DNA of 64,000 nucleotides from Aeromicrobium flavum (GCF_007992115.1 NZ_BJZQ01000014.1:1-64000); one strand, 5' to 3'. Counted from the first letter of the stretch, positions 54,288 through 63,425 are shown. Made by a program: numbers and translations. Notes: generated from the letters alone by a model not told the origin.

Positions 54288-55226
54288 GTGAGGGTCGTCC
54301 GGGCGCTGCTGACCGTCGCCGCGGTGGTGCTGCTGCTCCTCGCGGCGACGCCGTGGGTCGACCGCATCGACCCCTCGTGGCTGCCGCCGGTCCAGGCGCT
54401 GGGTCGGCTCTGGATCGCCCTGGCGCTGCTGGGTGTCGTGCTGAGCGTGCTGACGCGCGCCTGGCTGGCCGGCGGCGCGAACGCGGTCGCGATCGCGGTG
54501 GCGCTGGTGACGATCGTCAACGTCAGCAACCGGCCCGACTGCGACGCCGGCGAGGCGCGGGTGGCGGTGATGACCGTCAACGCCTACTTCGGCGAGGCCG
54601 ACGTCGAGCAGCTCTCCACGGCGATCCAGCGCCACGACATCGACGTGCTGGTCGTGACGGAGGCCACGGAGCCGATGATCGCCTCGCTGCTGCGCACGGA
54701 CGCCGGGAAGCGGTTCGTCCACCGCAGCGGCCAGACCGTCGAGGGCCGGGAGGCCGACGGCACCGTGATCCTCTCGCGGGATCGGGCCCGTCGGGTCGAC
54801 GTGCCGGCCGGCGAGGCGGAGACGTTCCAGCAGCCCGCCATGTCCGTCGACGTCGACGGTGCGAACGTCCTCGTCCGCGCCGTCCATCCCGTGCCGCCGG
54901 TCGACACCTGGCTGCCGGACTGGCGTCAGGGCCTGCTCGACCTGGGGGAGTGGCAGCGCACCCAGCGCGGACGACCGCTCGTGATGGCGGGCGACTTCAA
55001 CGCCTCCTCCGCGCACGCGGCGTTCCGCGACGCCAAGCGCGGCATGTACGACACCGCGGGCTGGTGGCCGTCGGCGACGTGGCCGATGGACCGCAGCCAC
55101 CCGCCGTTCGCCGACATCGACCATGTCCTCGTGCGCGGGCTGAGCGTCAGGGCCGCCGGCACCGAGGACATCGAGGGCACCGACCACCGCGCCGTCTGGG
55201 CCGACCTGCGCGTCTGCCGCCGCTAG
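54288..55226 (+). CDS. Membrane-anchored endonuclease/exonuclease/phosphatase-family protein
   Basis: 312 residues from GTG 54288: three N-terminal membrane helices (about 3-22, 34-54, 57-77), then an EEP domain with MTVNAYFGEAD, VLVVTEA, MAGDFNASSAHAAF and the C-terminal IDHVLV..TDHRAVWADL. The catalytic Asp-Asn-Asp-His set is present. Such proteins act outside the membrane as phosphodiesterases or nucleases; the substrate is unknown. It starts 3 nt after the ferritin stop. Confidence 0.88.
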   Translation: MRVVRALLTVAAVVLLLLAATPWVDRIDPSWLPPVQALGRLWIALALLGVVLSVLTRAWLAGGANAVAIAVALVTIVNVSNRPDCDAGEARVAVMTVNAYFGEADVEQLSTAIQRHDIDVLVVTEATEPMIASLLRTDAGKRFVHRSGQTVEGREADGTVILSRDRARRVDVPAGEAETFQQPAMSVDVDGANVLVRAVHPVPPVDTWLPDWRQGLLDLGEWQRTQRGRPLVMAGDFNASSAHAAFRDAKRGMYDTAGWWPSATWPMDRSHPPFADIDHVLVRGLSVRAAGTEDIEGTDHRAVWADLRVCRR

Positions 55227-55233
55227 CCGGAGG

Positions 55234-55911
55234 TCAGAAGAGGCGCAGGCTCGGGTCGTCGAGGCCGCGCAGCTCGTCGTAGTCGACGACGACGCAGTCG
55301 ATGCCGCGGTCCTTCGCCAGGGTGCGGGCCTGCGGCCTGATCTCCTGGGCGGCGAAGATGCCGCGCACGGGGCGCAGCTTCGGGTCGCGGTTCATCAGCT
55401 CGAGGTAGCGGGTCAGCTGCTCGACGCCGTCGATGTCGCCGCGGCGCTTGATCTCGACGGCCACGGAAGCCCCACCGGCGTCGCGGCACAGCAGGTCGAC
55501 CGGGCCGATCGCGGTCATGTACTCGCGCCGGACCAGGGACATCCCGTCCTCGATCGTCGCGGTGTGCTCGGCCAGCAGCTCCTGCAGGTGCTTCTCGACG
55601 CCGTCCTTCTGCAGGCCCGGGTCGACCCCGAGCTCGTGCTCGGAGTCGTGCAGGACCTCCTCCAGCCGGATGCGCAGGGTGTCGTCGGTCTTCTTCGCCG
55701 TGACGGTCCACTCGGGGACGCCGTCCTCGGCGATCCCCTCGCGCAGCGTGCACGGCGGGCTCATCCAGTTGAGCGGCTTGTAGGAGCCGCCGTCGGCGTG
55801 GACCAGCACCGAGCCGTCGGACTTCACCATGATCACCCGCAGCGCGAGCGGCAGGTGGGCCGTCAGCCGACCGGCGTAGTCGACCTGGCAGCGGGCGACG
55901 ACGATCCTCAC
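55234..55911 (-). CDS. nucS: Mismatch-specific endonuclease NucS
   Basis: 225 residues. The C-terminal RecB-like nuclease has [31 protein letters not shown] and ends with the beta-clamp-binding-type DDPSLRLF. The N-terminal DNA-binding domain includes [13 protein letters not shown]. NucS replaces MutS/MutL in Actinobacteria. GTG 55911 overlaps the stop of the lipoprotein gene by 4 nt. Confidence 0.96.
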   Translation of the reverse strand: MRIVVARCQVDYAGRLTAHLPLALRVIMVKSDGSVLVHADGGSYKPLNWMSPPCTLREGIAEDGVPEWTVTAKKTDDTLRIRLEEVLHDSEHELGVDPGLQKDGVEKHLQELLAEHTATIEDGMSLVRREYMTAIGPVDLLCRDAGGASVAVEIKRRGDIDGVEQLTRYLELMNRDPKLRPVRGIFAAQEIRPQARTLAKDRGIDCVVVDYDELRGLDDPSLRLF

Positions 55912-56276
55912 AGGCGCTCGAGCATCCCGAGCTTGAAGTTGAGCGTCTCGCCGGAGATCTCACCCTCGGTGGTCTCGCCGTCATCGCCGTCGAGGAAGAC
56001 GATGCCGTCCTCGACGCGGTACGCGCCCCGGCGGAAGTCGACGTTGCCCTCGAAGTCCTCGGTGTACGTGCCGTCCTCGGCGAAGTGCACCGTCCAGTCG
56101 GCGTCGTCGGCACGCCACGAGCCCACCAGCGCGGCGCGCGGATCGTCGGACGGCACGGTCGCGCTGGGCGTGGCCGTGGTCGGATCCGCGGGGGTCGCGG
56201 GCTCGTCCTTGGCGCATCCGGCCAGGGCGGCCACCAGGACTGTCGCGACGGCCGTCGCAACCAGACGTGAGGACAT
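55908..56276 (-). CDS. Small lipoprotein
   Basis: 122 residues. Signal peptide with lipobox LAGC (Cys21), a Thr/Pro/Asp-rich spacer ([14 protein letters not shown]), then a compact beta-rich domain ([22 protein letters not shown]) resembling META/lipocalin-like repeats. The role is unknown. A minus-strand TAGCGT (56311-56306) and GGGAG before ATG 56276 provide expression signals. It is transcribed with nucS. Confidence 0.85.
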   Translation of the reverse strand: MSSRLVATAVATVLVAALAGCAKDEPATPADPTTATPSATVPSDDPRAALVGSWRADDADWTVHFAEDGTYTEDFEGNVDFRRGAYRVEDGIVFLDGDDGETTEGEISGETLNFKLGMLERL

Positions 56277-56305
56277 GGGACTCCCATCGAGACATCGGTG
56301 CTGTC

Positions 56306-56315
56306 ACGCTACCCT
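56306..56315. promoter_or_regulatory. Back-to-back -10 elements (bidirectional promoter)
   Basis: Minus-strand TAGCGT (56311-56306) and plus-strand TACCCT (56310-56315) share the central TA, so the lipoprotein-nucS operon and the hydroxyacyl-CoA dehydrogenase gene can be opened from the same melted bases. Confidence 0.6.
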
Positions 56316-56371
56316 TTCACGAACGCTCGCCGGGAAGCAGCACCGGCCTGCCCAGCCAGAAGGAGAATTTG

Positions 56372-57562
56372 ATGGCGGAGATCGTGGATCGCATCACGGC
56401 CGACGACGAGGGTGGCCGGATCGCCCGGACACTGCTCTTCCCCTACCTGAACCACGCCGCCACGATGTACGGCGACGGCTACGCCACGGCCGCCGACATC
56501 GATGCCGGCATGCGCTTCGGCTGCGGCTACCCGATCGGCCCGCTGGCCCTCGTGGACGCGCTCGGCGCCAAGACCGTCGTCGACGGCCTGAACGAGCAGT
56601 TCGCCCAGACCGGCGACCCGCTGCACCAGCCCGCTCCCGCCCTGGTCGAGGTCGCGGACTCGGGCGCCGCCTTCACGGGTGAGGGCGCCGACGGCACCCC
56701 CGTCCCCACCGTCAAGCGCCCCGTCAGCTCGGTCGGCGTCGTCGGCACCGGCACGATGGCCTCGGGCATCGCCCAGGTCTTCGCCCAGGCCGGCTACGAC
56801 GTCGTCTACGTCGGCCGCTCGCAGGAGAAGCTCGACGGCGTCGTCGGCTACGTGACGAAGAACCTCGACCGCGCCGTCGCCAAGGGCAAGCTGGACGAGG
56901 CCGGCAAGGACGCCGTCCTCGCGCGGCTCACCGGCGCCACCGAGCGTGAGGCCCTCGCCGACGTCGACCTCGTCGTCGAGGCGATCGCCGAGGACCTCGA
57001 CATCAAGCTCGAGCTCTTCCGTGACCTCGACCGGATCTGCAAGCCCGGCGCCATCTTGGCCACGACGACCTCGTCGCTGTCCATCCGCGCCTGCGCCGAC
57101 GCCACGGCCCGCCCGGCCGACGTCATCGGCATGCACTTCTTCAACCCCGCGCCGGTCATGAAGCTCGTCGAGGTCGTCACGACCGAGGCCACCGATCCCG
57201 ACGTCGACGAGACGGTCCGTGCGCTCTGCCTGGCCACGGGCAAGCACCCGGTCTCGTGCGGCGACCGCGCCGGCTTCATCGTCAACGCGCTGCTGTTCCC
57301 GTACCTGAACGACGCGATCAAGCTGCAGGAGTCCGGCGCCGCCTCGATGGAGACCATCGACACGGCGATGAAGGAGACCAAGCTGCCGATGGGTCCGTTC
57401 GAGCTGCTCGACGTGGTCGGCAACGACGTGTCGCTGGCGATCCAGGAGACGCTCGTCGGCGCGTTCGGCCACGAGGGCTGGCAGCCGGCCGAGTCGCTCA
57501 AGCAGGTCGTCGCCGAGGGCAGGCTCGGTCGCAAGACCAAGGCGGGCTTCCACACCTACTGA
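56372..57562 (+). CDS. 3-hydroxybutyryl-CoA dehydrogenase with extra N-terminal 3HCDH C-domain
   Basis: 396 residues, against about 285 for single-unit enzymes. Residues 1-100 resemble the family's C-terminal helical domain (TLLFPYLNHAATMYGDGYAT, GCGYPIGPLALVDALG). Residues 117-300 are the NAD domain (GVVGTGTMASGIAQVFAQAG), with MHFFNPAPVMKLVEVV. Residues 300-396 are the true C-domain (NALLFPYLNDAI, LPMGPFELLDVVG). It interconverts acetoacetyl-CoA and 3-hydroxybutyryl-CoA. AAGGAG lies 7 nt before ATG 56372. With thiolase and Ccr it would build crotonyl-CoA precursors. Confidence 0.9.
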   Translation: MAEIVDRITADDEGGRIARTLLFPYLNHAATMYGDGYATAADIDAGMRFGCGYPIGPLALVDALGAKTVVDGLNEQFAQTGDPLHQPAPALVEVADSGAAFTGEGADGTPVPTVKRPVSSVGVVGTGTMASGIAQVFAQAGYDVVYVGRSQEKLDGVVGYVTKNLDRAVAKGKLDEAGKDAVLARLTGATEREALADVDLVVEAIAEDLDIKLELFRDLDRICKPGAILATTTSSLSIRACADATARPADVIGMHFFNPAPVMKLVEVVTTEATDPDVDETVRALCLATGKHPVSCGDRAGFIVNALLFPYLNDAIKLQESGAASMETIDTAMKETKLPMGPFELLDVVGNDVSLAIQETLVGAFGHEGWQPAESLKQVVAEGRLGRKTKAGFHTY

Positions 57563-57584
57563 GCCGCCCACGCCTCATCAGCCG

Positions 57585-57615
57585 CATGGCCCCGATCGGT
57601 ACGATCGGGGCCATG
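57585..57615. promoter_or_regulatory. 31-nt perfect palindrome spanning a start codon
   Basis: CATGGCCCCGATCG (57585-57598), GTA, then its exact complement ending in the ATG at 57613. TACGAT (57600-57605), 7 nt before ATG, is the probable -10. In readthrough RNA from the upstream gene it would form a terminator-like stem that hides the start codon. Confidence 0.75.
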
Positions 57616-57888
57616 TCGCGTCGTAAGGCTGCTGCCGCCCGGGCAGCCCGGCGCGAGCCCCCGGCCCAGCGCGAGGAGCTCGTGCGCCGACGCTCCGGTG
57701 ACTTCTGGCAGCGGTTCATCACCGGCGCCACGTCGAGCAACCCGTACCGGTGCCCGGGGTGCGACCAGCTGATCCCGCCCGCGACGCCGCACTACGTGGT
57801 GTGGCCCGACGTGCCGAGCCTGCTGGAGACCGCCGGCATCAACGAACGACGGCACTGGCACCGGGCCTGCTGGCAGCGGCAGTCCTGA
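57613..57888 (+). CDS. Small zinc-ribbon-like protein
   Basis: 91 residues: a basic N-terminus (SRRKAAAARAARREP), then YRCPGCDQLIPPATPHYVVW and a HWHRACW ending. CxxC plus H/C at the end could bind one zinc. Homologues are common, uncharacterised actinobacterial proteins. ATG 57613 is the last base triplet of a perfect palindrome and probably leaderless. Confidence 0.75.
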   Translation: MSRRKAAAARAARREPPAQREELVRRRSGDFWQRFITGATSSNPYRCPGCDQLIPPATPHYVVWPDVPSLLETAGINERRHWHRACWQRQS

Positions 57889-57916
57889 CGTCGGCCCGCT
57901 CGGGCAGGATGGTGCC

Positions 57917-58696
57917 GTGAAGAAGATCACCGGCTCCTCGGTCCTGCCCGCACGTCGTGAGGACATCGAGCTCACGACCGCCGACGGCCTGACGCTGGTG
58001 GGCGAGCTGGCGCTGCCCGCCGACCGCGCCCCGGTCGCCACGATGATCTGCCTGCATCCGTTGCCCACACACGGGGGGATGATGGACAGCCAGGTCTTCC
58101 GCAAGGCGGCCCACCGACTGCCCGCCCTCGCCGACATCGCGGTGCTGCGCTTCAACACGCGCGGCACCGAGAGCGTGCGGGGACGCAGCGAGGGCGAGTT
58201 CGATCAGGCGGTGGGGGAGCGGTTCGACGTCGCCGCCGCGATCGAGTACGCCGAGTTCGCCGAACTGCCGAACCTGTGGATCGTCGGCTGGTCGTTCGGC
58301 ACCGACCTGGCCCTGATGTACGGACTGGAGCCCGACGTCGCCGGCGCGATCCTGCTGTCGCCACCGCTGAGGTTCAGTGCGCCCGAGCACCTCGCCGCGT
58401 GGGCGCAGGACGGCCGCCCGCTGACCGCGCTGGTGCCGGAGTTCGACGACTACCTGCGTCCGGCGGAGGCCCGCGAGCGCTTCGCGGCCGTGCCGCAGGC
58501 CGAGGTCGTCGCCGTCGACGGCGCCAAGCACCTCTGGGTCGGCGACACCGAGCGCGTGCTCGACGAGATCGTCGCGCGGCTGAACCCCGCCGTCGCCCTG
58601 CCGTTGCCGCGGGAGTGGGACGGACCGATGGAGCGAGCCGACTCCTCGGCGTACGCCGACCGCACCACCGCGGTCTTCAAGGACAAGCCGCGCTGA
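57917..58696 (+). CDS. Alpha/beta-hydrolase
   Basis: 259 residues. The nucleophile elbow is GWSFGTD; the oxyanion region is CLHPLPTHGGMMDS; the catalytic His is in GAKHLWVGD and an Asp lies upstream. This resembles small cytosolic hydrolases acting on esters or peptides; no substrate is evident. GTG 57917 follows CAGGAT by 6 nt. Confidence 0.85.
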   Translation: MKKITGSSVLPARREDIELTTADGLTLVGELALPADRAPVATMICLHPLPTHGGMMDSQVFRKAAHRLPALADIAVLRFNTRGTESVRGRSEGEFDQAVGERFDVAAAIEYAEFAELPNLWIVGWSFGTDLALMYGLEPDVAGAILLSPPLRFSAPEHLAAWAQDGRPLTALVPEFDDYLRPAEARERFAAVPQAEVVAVDGAKHLWVGDTERVLDEIVARLNPAVALPLPREWDGPMERADSSAYADRTTAVFKDKPR

Positions 58697-58699
58697 TCC

Positions 58700-59743
58700 T
58701 CAGGCGGCGGTGTCCGCGGCCCCCCGGGCGCGCGTCACGAGGACGTGCAGCGCCTGCTCCAGCGGTCCACGCCGGAACCGCACGAACCACGCACCGGCCA
58801 CGGCCAGGGCGATGACCACGGTCCAGGCGGCGAGCGCTCCCGAGCCCTCTTCCAGGGCGGGATCGATCCCGATCGCGACGGCGTACGCCACGAGGTGCGC
58901 GACGTAGAGCGTCAGCGTCATCCGGCCCACCGCCTCGAGGGGGCGGAGCAGGCCGCGGGCGTGCGGCGTGAGCAGCAGCGAGGCGGCCAGCACTCCGAGG
59001 CAGATCGCCAGGGCGGACGCGGCCTCCAGCGGGTTGACGGACCGGTGGTCGGACCGGAGCGCTTGCGTGAGGATCGCCTCGCCGAACAGGTCCTTCAGGC
59101 GGAGGCGGTCACTGAGGTCGAGCGCGAACGCGTGCAGGGCGATACCGGTCCCGAGCCCCACCACGACCAGACCGGCCAGCACCGAGGCGCGCAGGCGCAG
59201 GCGGCCGAGCCCGAGGCCGACGAGCAGGAATCCGGTCCACTGCCCGGCGGGGTAGGGCTGGCCCACGAGGAGCTCGCCGACGGGATCGCTCGCGAGCTCG
59301 GGGAGCTCGCGCGCTGCGAGCGCCACGAGCAATGGACCACCCAGCGCGAGCGCCGTGCCCACGGCCAGCGTCGGCAGCGGCCCGCTGTGCAGCAGCGGCA
59401 GGGCCAGGACGAAGAAGACGGCGTAGGACGTGAGGATGACGGCGACGGGCGTGCCGAGGGCCGTCAGGGCGGCGCCGAGCCCGGCCAGCACGGCCGACCT
59501 CGCGAGGACGGCGAGGCGGTCGTCGGCCCTCCGGCGTCTCGCGTGCGGCGTCGGGCCGCCGGTGGACAGGGCCAGGGAGAAGCCGGCGACCACGACGAAC
59601 AGCACCGCCGCGCGGCCGTCGCCGACATGGTGCCAGGACGCAGCGACGCCCGGATCGAAGTCGATCCGGGCGTCGAGGTGGGCGACCACCATGCCGATCA
59701 GCGCGAGTCCGCGGGCGACGTCCAGCCCGCGGACTCGCGTCAT
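58700..59743 (-). CDS. Multi-pass membrane protein (DUF418/DUF1624-like)
   Basis: 347 residues with about 9-10 helices. The N-terminus RGLDVARGLALIGMVVAHL is the start typical of DUF418/DUF1624 and related membrane acyltransferases; later GRMTLTLYVAHL is also family-like. A role in transferring acyl groups to envelope sugars is inferred. Convergent with the hydrolase gene, 3 nt between stops. Confidence 0.8.
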   Translation of the reverse strand: MTRVRGLDVARGLALIGMVVAHLDARIDFDPGVAASWHHVGDGRAAVLFVVVAGFSLALSTGGPTPHARRRRADDRLAVLARSAVLAGLGAALTALGTPVAVILTSYAVFFVLALPLLHSGPLPTLAVGTALALGGPLLVALAARELPELASDPVGELLVGQPYPAGQWTGFLLVGLGLGRLRLRASVLAGLVVVGLGTGIALHAFALDLSDRLRLKDLFGEAILTQALRSDHRSVNPLEAASALAICLGVLAASLLLTPHARGLLRPLEAVGRMTLTLYVAHLVAYAVAIGIDPALEEGSGALAAWTVVIALAVAGAWFVRFRRGPLEQALHVLVTRARGAADTAA

Positions 59744-59756
59744 CGGCGGTGACTGA

Positions 59757-61094
59757 TCAGATGCCGCGGAAGCGGTTGATCTCCGCCAGGTGCTTGGCGC
59801 GCTTCTCCTCGTCGGAGACGCCCAGGCCCTCCTCCGGGGCCAGCGCGAGCACGCCGACCTTGCCCTGGTGCTTGTTGTGGTGCACGTCGAGCGCGGCCTG
59901 GCCGGTGTCCTCGAGCTTGTACACCTTCGACACGGTCGGGTGGATGAGGCCCTTGTCGATCAGGCGGTTGGCCTCGTAGGCCTCCCGGTAGTTCGCGAAG
60001 TGCGAGCTCTTGATGTTCTTCAGGTTCATCCACAGGTAGCGGTTGTCGTACTGGTGCATGTAGCCCGAGGTCGACGCGCAGGTGATGATCGTGCCGCCCT
60101 TGCGCGCGACGTAGACGCTGGCGCCGAACGTCTCGCGACCCGGGTGCTCGAAGACGATGTCGGGATCCTCGCCACCGGTGAGCTCGCGGATCTTCTTGCC
60201 GAAGCGCTTCCACTCCGACGGGTCCTGGGTGTTCTCGTCCTTCCAGAACTTGTAGCCCTCGGCCGAGCGGTCGATGATGTGCTCGGCGCCGAGCGAGCGC
60301 ACGATCTCGGCCTTCTCGGGGCTGGAGACGACGCACACCGGAATGGCGCCGCCGGTGAGGGCCATCTGCGTGGCGTAGGAGCCCAGGCCACCCGAGGCGC
60401 CCCAGATCAGGACGACGTCGCCCTGCTTCATGTTGGCGCCGTTCTTGCTCACCAGCTGGCGGTAGGCGGTGGAGTTGACCAAGCCGGGGGAGGCGGCCTC
60501 CTCCCACGTCAGGTGGGCGGGCTTCGGCATGAGCTGGTTCGACTTGACGATCGCGAGCTCGGCGAGGCCGCCGAAGTTCGTCTCGAAGCCCCAGATGCGC
60601 TGCTGGGGGTCCATCATCGTGTCGTCGTGGCCGTCGGGGCTCTCGAGCTCGACCGAGAGGCAGTGTGCGACGACCTCCTGGCCGGCCTTCCAGGCGTTGA
60701 CGCCCGGGCCCGTGCGCAGCACGACGCCGGCGAGGTCGGACCCGACCACGTGGTAGGGCAGGTCGTGGCGCTTGGAGTACTCCGAGAGCTTGCCGTAGCG
60801 CTCGAGGAAGCCGAACGTCGAGACCGGCTCGAAGATCGAGGTCCAGACGGTGTTGTAGTTGATCGCGCTGGCCATGACGGCGACGAGGGCCTCACCCGGA
60901 GCGAGCTCGGGCAGCGGCACGTCGTCCAGGTGCAGGCTCTTGCGGGGGTCCTTGTCCTTGGTGGCGATCCCCTCGAACATCTTCTCCTCGTCCTTGTGGA
61001 CGGTGATGCCCCGGTAGGTCTGGGGCAGTTCGAGGTTCTGGTACGTCTCGGCGGAGCGGTCGCCGGACATGATGGCGTCGAGGATGTGCTGCAC
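59757..61094 (-). CDS. ccrA: Crotonyl-CoA carboxylase/reductase
   Basis: 445 residues; reductively carboxylates crotonyl-CoA to ethylmalonyl-CoA with NADPH and CO2. Numbering from GTG 61094, the four CO2-pocket residues known from the Kitasatospora enzyme fall at identical positions: N81 (INYNTVW), F170-E171 (WGFETNFGG) and H365 (SSHFANY). The MDR cofactor domain has IWGASGGLGSYATQMALTGG. These residues separate true carboxylases from simple enoyl reductases. GAAGGA lies 7 nt before the start. It is the defining enzyme of the ethylmalonyl-CoA pathway. Confidence 0.96.
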   Translation of the reverse strand: MQHILDAIMSGDRSAETYQNLELPQTYRGITVHKDEEKMFEGIATKDKDPRKSLHLDDVPLPELAPGEALVAVMASAINYNTVWTSIFEPVSTFGFLERYGKLSEYSKRHDLPYHVVGSDLAGVVLRTGPGVNAWKAGQEVVAHCLSVELESPDGHDDTMMDPQQRIWGFETNFGGLAELAIVKSNQLMPKPAHLTWEEAASPGLVNSTAYRQLVSKNGANMKQGDVVLIWGASGGLGSYATQMALTGGAIPVCVVSSPEKAEIVRSLGAEHIIDRSAEGYKFWKDENTQDPSEWKRFGKKIRELTGGEDPDIVFEHPGRETFGASVYVARKGGTIITCASTSGYMHQYDNRYLWMNLKNIKSSHFANYREAYEANRLIDKGLIHPTVSKVYKLEDTGQAALDVHHNKHQGKVGVLALAPEEGLGVSDEEKRAKHLAEINRFRGI

Positions 61095-61195
61095 AGGGGG
61101 TCCTTCGCGTCGGTGAGGCCAGAGTGGTCTGCGGAGATGTTACTGGCGGGAAACATGTCCCGCGAGCCGGGAGCGGGGTGAGCCCGCGACCGCGA

Positions 61196-61642
61196 TCAGT
61201 GGGAGGCGGCGGGTTGCACCAGTTCGACCAGTACGCCGCCGGCGTCCTTCGGGTGAACGAAGTTGACGCGGCTGTCGGACGTGCCCCGCTTCGGGGTGTC
61301 GTACAGCAGGCGCACGCCGCGGTCGCGCAGGGTGGTGGAGACCGCGTCGATGTCGGTGACACGGTACGCCAACTGCTGGATGCCCGGACCGTTGCGGTCG
61401 AGGAACTTGGCGATCGTGGACTCGGCGCTCAGCGGCGCGAGCAGCTGGATGCAGGAGCCGGAGTCGCCGACGGCGAGCATCGCCTCGCGGACGCCCTGCT
61501 CCTCGTTGACCTCCTCGTGGATCGATTCGAGACCGAAGACACGCGAGTAGAACTCGATCGCGTCGTCGAGGTCGGGGACGGCGATGCCGACGTGGTCGAT
61601 GGCAGTGAGCAGGTGGCCCGGAACGAGCGTGTCGCTGGTCAT
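61196..61642 (-). CDS. mce: Methylmalonyl-CoA epimerase
   Basis: 148 residues, VOC fold. Metal/active-site positions: H17 (IDHVGIAV), Q66, Q90 (GIQQLAYRV) and E140 (VLVELVQ). Q90 stands where Propionibacterium and Streptomyces enzymes have His. EVNEEQGVREAML and HPKDAGGVLVEL are diagnostic. It also accepts ethylmalonyl-CoA in the pathway. ATG 61642 is 7 nt after TAGGCT (61655-61650); codons upstream lie in the promoter. Confidence 0.93.
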   Translation of the reverse strand: MTSDTLVPGHLLTAIDHVGIAVPDLDDAIEFYSRVFGLESIHEEVNEEQGVREAMLAVGDSGSCIQLLAPLSAESTIAKFLDRNGPGIQQLAYRVTDIDAVSTTLRDRGVRLLYDTPKRGTSDSRVNFVHPKDAGGVLVELVQPAASH

Positions 61643-61709
61643 GCCGCGCAGCCTAGTACGGGTCCTTCGGCCCTTTCGCATGGACCGCTCGCGGGGTCAC
61701 CATGGGGGT

Positions 61710-62135
61710 ATGGACACCACCGCGATCACCGAACTGACCGGGAACGAGCCCTGGGACTTCATCAGCGACCACACCTTCGGACGGCTCGGCCTGACCATCC
61801 TGGGTCAGCCGGAGATCTTCCCCGTCAACTACACGGTGGCGGGCCGCTCGATCGTCTTCCGCACCGCCGAGGGCACCAAGCTCATGGGCGTGCTGCTGGA
61901 GAGCCGCGTGGCCTTCGAGGTCGACGAGGTGGCCGAGGGCGGCGCGACGAGCGTCGTGGTCAAGGGAACGGCCCGCAAGATCGAGACCGAGGCCGAGCTC
62001 GAGGAGCTCGACCTGGAGGACCTGCACTCGTGGGTGCCGACCCTGAAGTACAACCTCGTCGTCATCGACGTGGACGAGATCTCGGGCCGCCGATTCCGCT
62101 TCGGTCCCGAGCCGGACCTGACGCCTGTGATGTAG
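61710..62135 (+). CDS. Pyridoxamine 5'-phosphate oxidase-like flavin/deazaflavin protein
   Basis: 141 residues. Split-barrel fold: [41 protein letters not shown], and a C-terminal GRRF. Members bind FMN or F420 and reduce or monitor small molecules; cofactor and substrate are unclear. It diverges from mce by 67 nt. Confidence 0.85.
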   Translation: MDTTAITELTGNEPWDFISDHTFGRLGLTILGQPEIFPVNYTVAGRSIVFRTAEGTKLMGVLLESRVAFEVDEVAEGGATSVVVKGTARKIETEAELEELDLEDLHSWVPTLKYNLVVIDVDEISGRRFRFGPEPDLTPVM

Positions 62136-62208
62136 GGCACGCCCGGTCGGGGGTGATCGTCCCCGCGGGTACAGTGACCCCAACGCACGCACCGAAGGAG
62201 CACGTTCC

Positions 62209-63402
62209 ATGACCACTTCCGTCATCGTCGCCGGAGCCCGGACCCCCATCGGTCGCCTCCAGGGCGGCCTCAAGACGCTGTCCGGTTCCGATCTCGGCGG
62301 CATCGCCATCAAGGGCGCGCTCGAGCGTGCCGGAGTCAACGGCGACCAGGTCGACTACGTGATCATGGGCCAGGTCCTCGGCGCCGGCGCGGGCCAGGTC
62401 CCGGCCCGTCAGGCCGCGTTCAAGGGCGGCATCCCGCTCGACGTCCCGGCGCTCACGATCAACAAGGTGTGCCTGTCGGGCATCAACGCGATCGCGCTGG
62501 CCGACCAGCTGATCCGCGCCGGCGAGTACGACGTCGTCGTCGCCGGCGGCCAGGAGTCGATGACCCAGGCCCCGCACCTGCTGACGGGCTCGCGCGACGG
62601 CCACAAGTACGGCAAGGTCACGATGCTCGACCACATGGAGTACGACGGCCTGTGGGACGCGCTGACCGACCAGGCGATGGGCTCGCTCACCGAGCAGCGC
62701 AACGCCACCACCGACACGCTCACGCGTGAGGCGCAGGACGCGTTCGGCGCCCGGTCGCACCAGCTCGCCGCCGCAGCGCAGAAGAACGGCGTGTTCGACG
62801 ACGAGATCGTCCCCGTCGAGATCCCGCAGCGCAAGGGCGATCCGGTCGTCGTCTCCACCGACGAGGGCGTCCGTGGCGACACCACCGGCGAGTCGCTGGG
62901 CCGCCTGCGCCCCGCGTTCTCCAAGGAGGGCACGATCACGGCCGGCACCGCCAGCCAGATCTCCGACGGCGCCTGCGCCGTGGTCGTCATGAGCAAGGCG
63001 AAGGCCGAGGAGCTCGGCCTCACCTGGCTCGCCGAGATCGGCGCCCACGGCAACGTGTCCGGTCCCGACTCGACGCTGCAGGAGCAGCCGGCCAACGCGA
63101 TCCTGAAGGCCGCCGAGAAGGAGGGCATCGCTGCCTCCGACATCGACCTGTTCGAGCTCAACGAGGCCTTCGCGGCCGTGGGCATCGTCTCGGCCGAGAA
63201 GCTCGGCGTCAGCGAGGACAAGGTCAACGTCAACGGCGGCGCGATCGCGCTCGGTCACCCGATCGGCATGAGCGGCGCCCGCATCGTGCTGCACCTGGCG
63301 CTGGAGCTCCAGCGTCGCGGCGGCGGCACCGGTGCCGCGGCCCTGTGCGGCGGCGGTGGCCAGGGCGACGCCCTGATCATCCGCGTCCCGCAGCAGGCCT
63401 GA
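62209..63402 (+). CDS. Acetyl-CoA C-acetyltransferase (thiolase)
   Basis: 397 residues. C88 ([11 protein letters not shown]) is the acylated nucleophile; H350 ([16 protein letters not shown]) and C380 ([11 protein letters not shown]) complete the active site. It condenses two acetyl-CoA to acetoacetyl-CoA, the entry step of the ethylmalonyl-CoA pathway or polyhydroxybutyrate formation. GAAGGAG lies 8 nt before ATG 62209. meaB follows closely. Confidence 0.96.
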   Translation: MTTSVIVAGARTPIGRLQGGLKTLSGSDLGGIAIKGALERAGVNGDQVDYVIMGQVLGAGAGQVPARQAAFKGGIPLDVPALTINKVCLSGINAIALADQLIRAGEYDVVVAGGQESMTQAPHLLTGSRDGHKYGKVTMLDHMEYDGLWDALTDQAMGSLTEQRNATTDTLTREAQDAFGARSHQLAAAAQKNGVFDDEIVPVEIPQRKGDPVVVSTDEGVRGDTTGESLGRLRPAFSKEGTITAGTASQISDGACAVVVMSKAKAEELGLTWLAEIGAHGNVSGPDSTLQEQPANAILKAAEKEGIAASDIDLFELNEAFAAVGIVSAEKLGVSEDKVNVNGGAIALGHPIGMSGARIVLHLALELQRRGGGTGAAALCGGGGQGDALIIRVPQQA

Positions 63403-63425
63403 TCGGCCACCGCGAAGCTGCGGAG

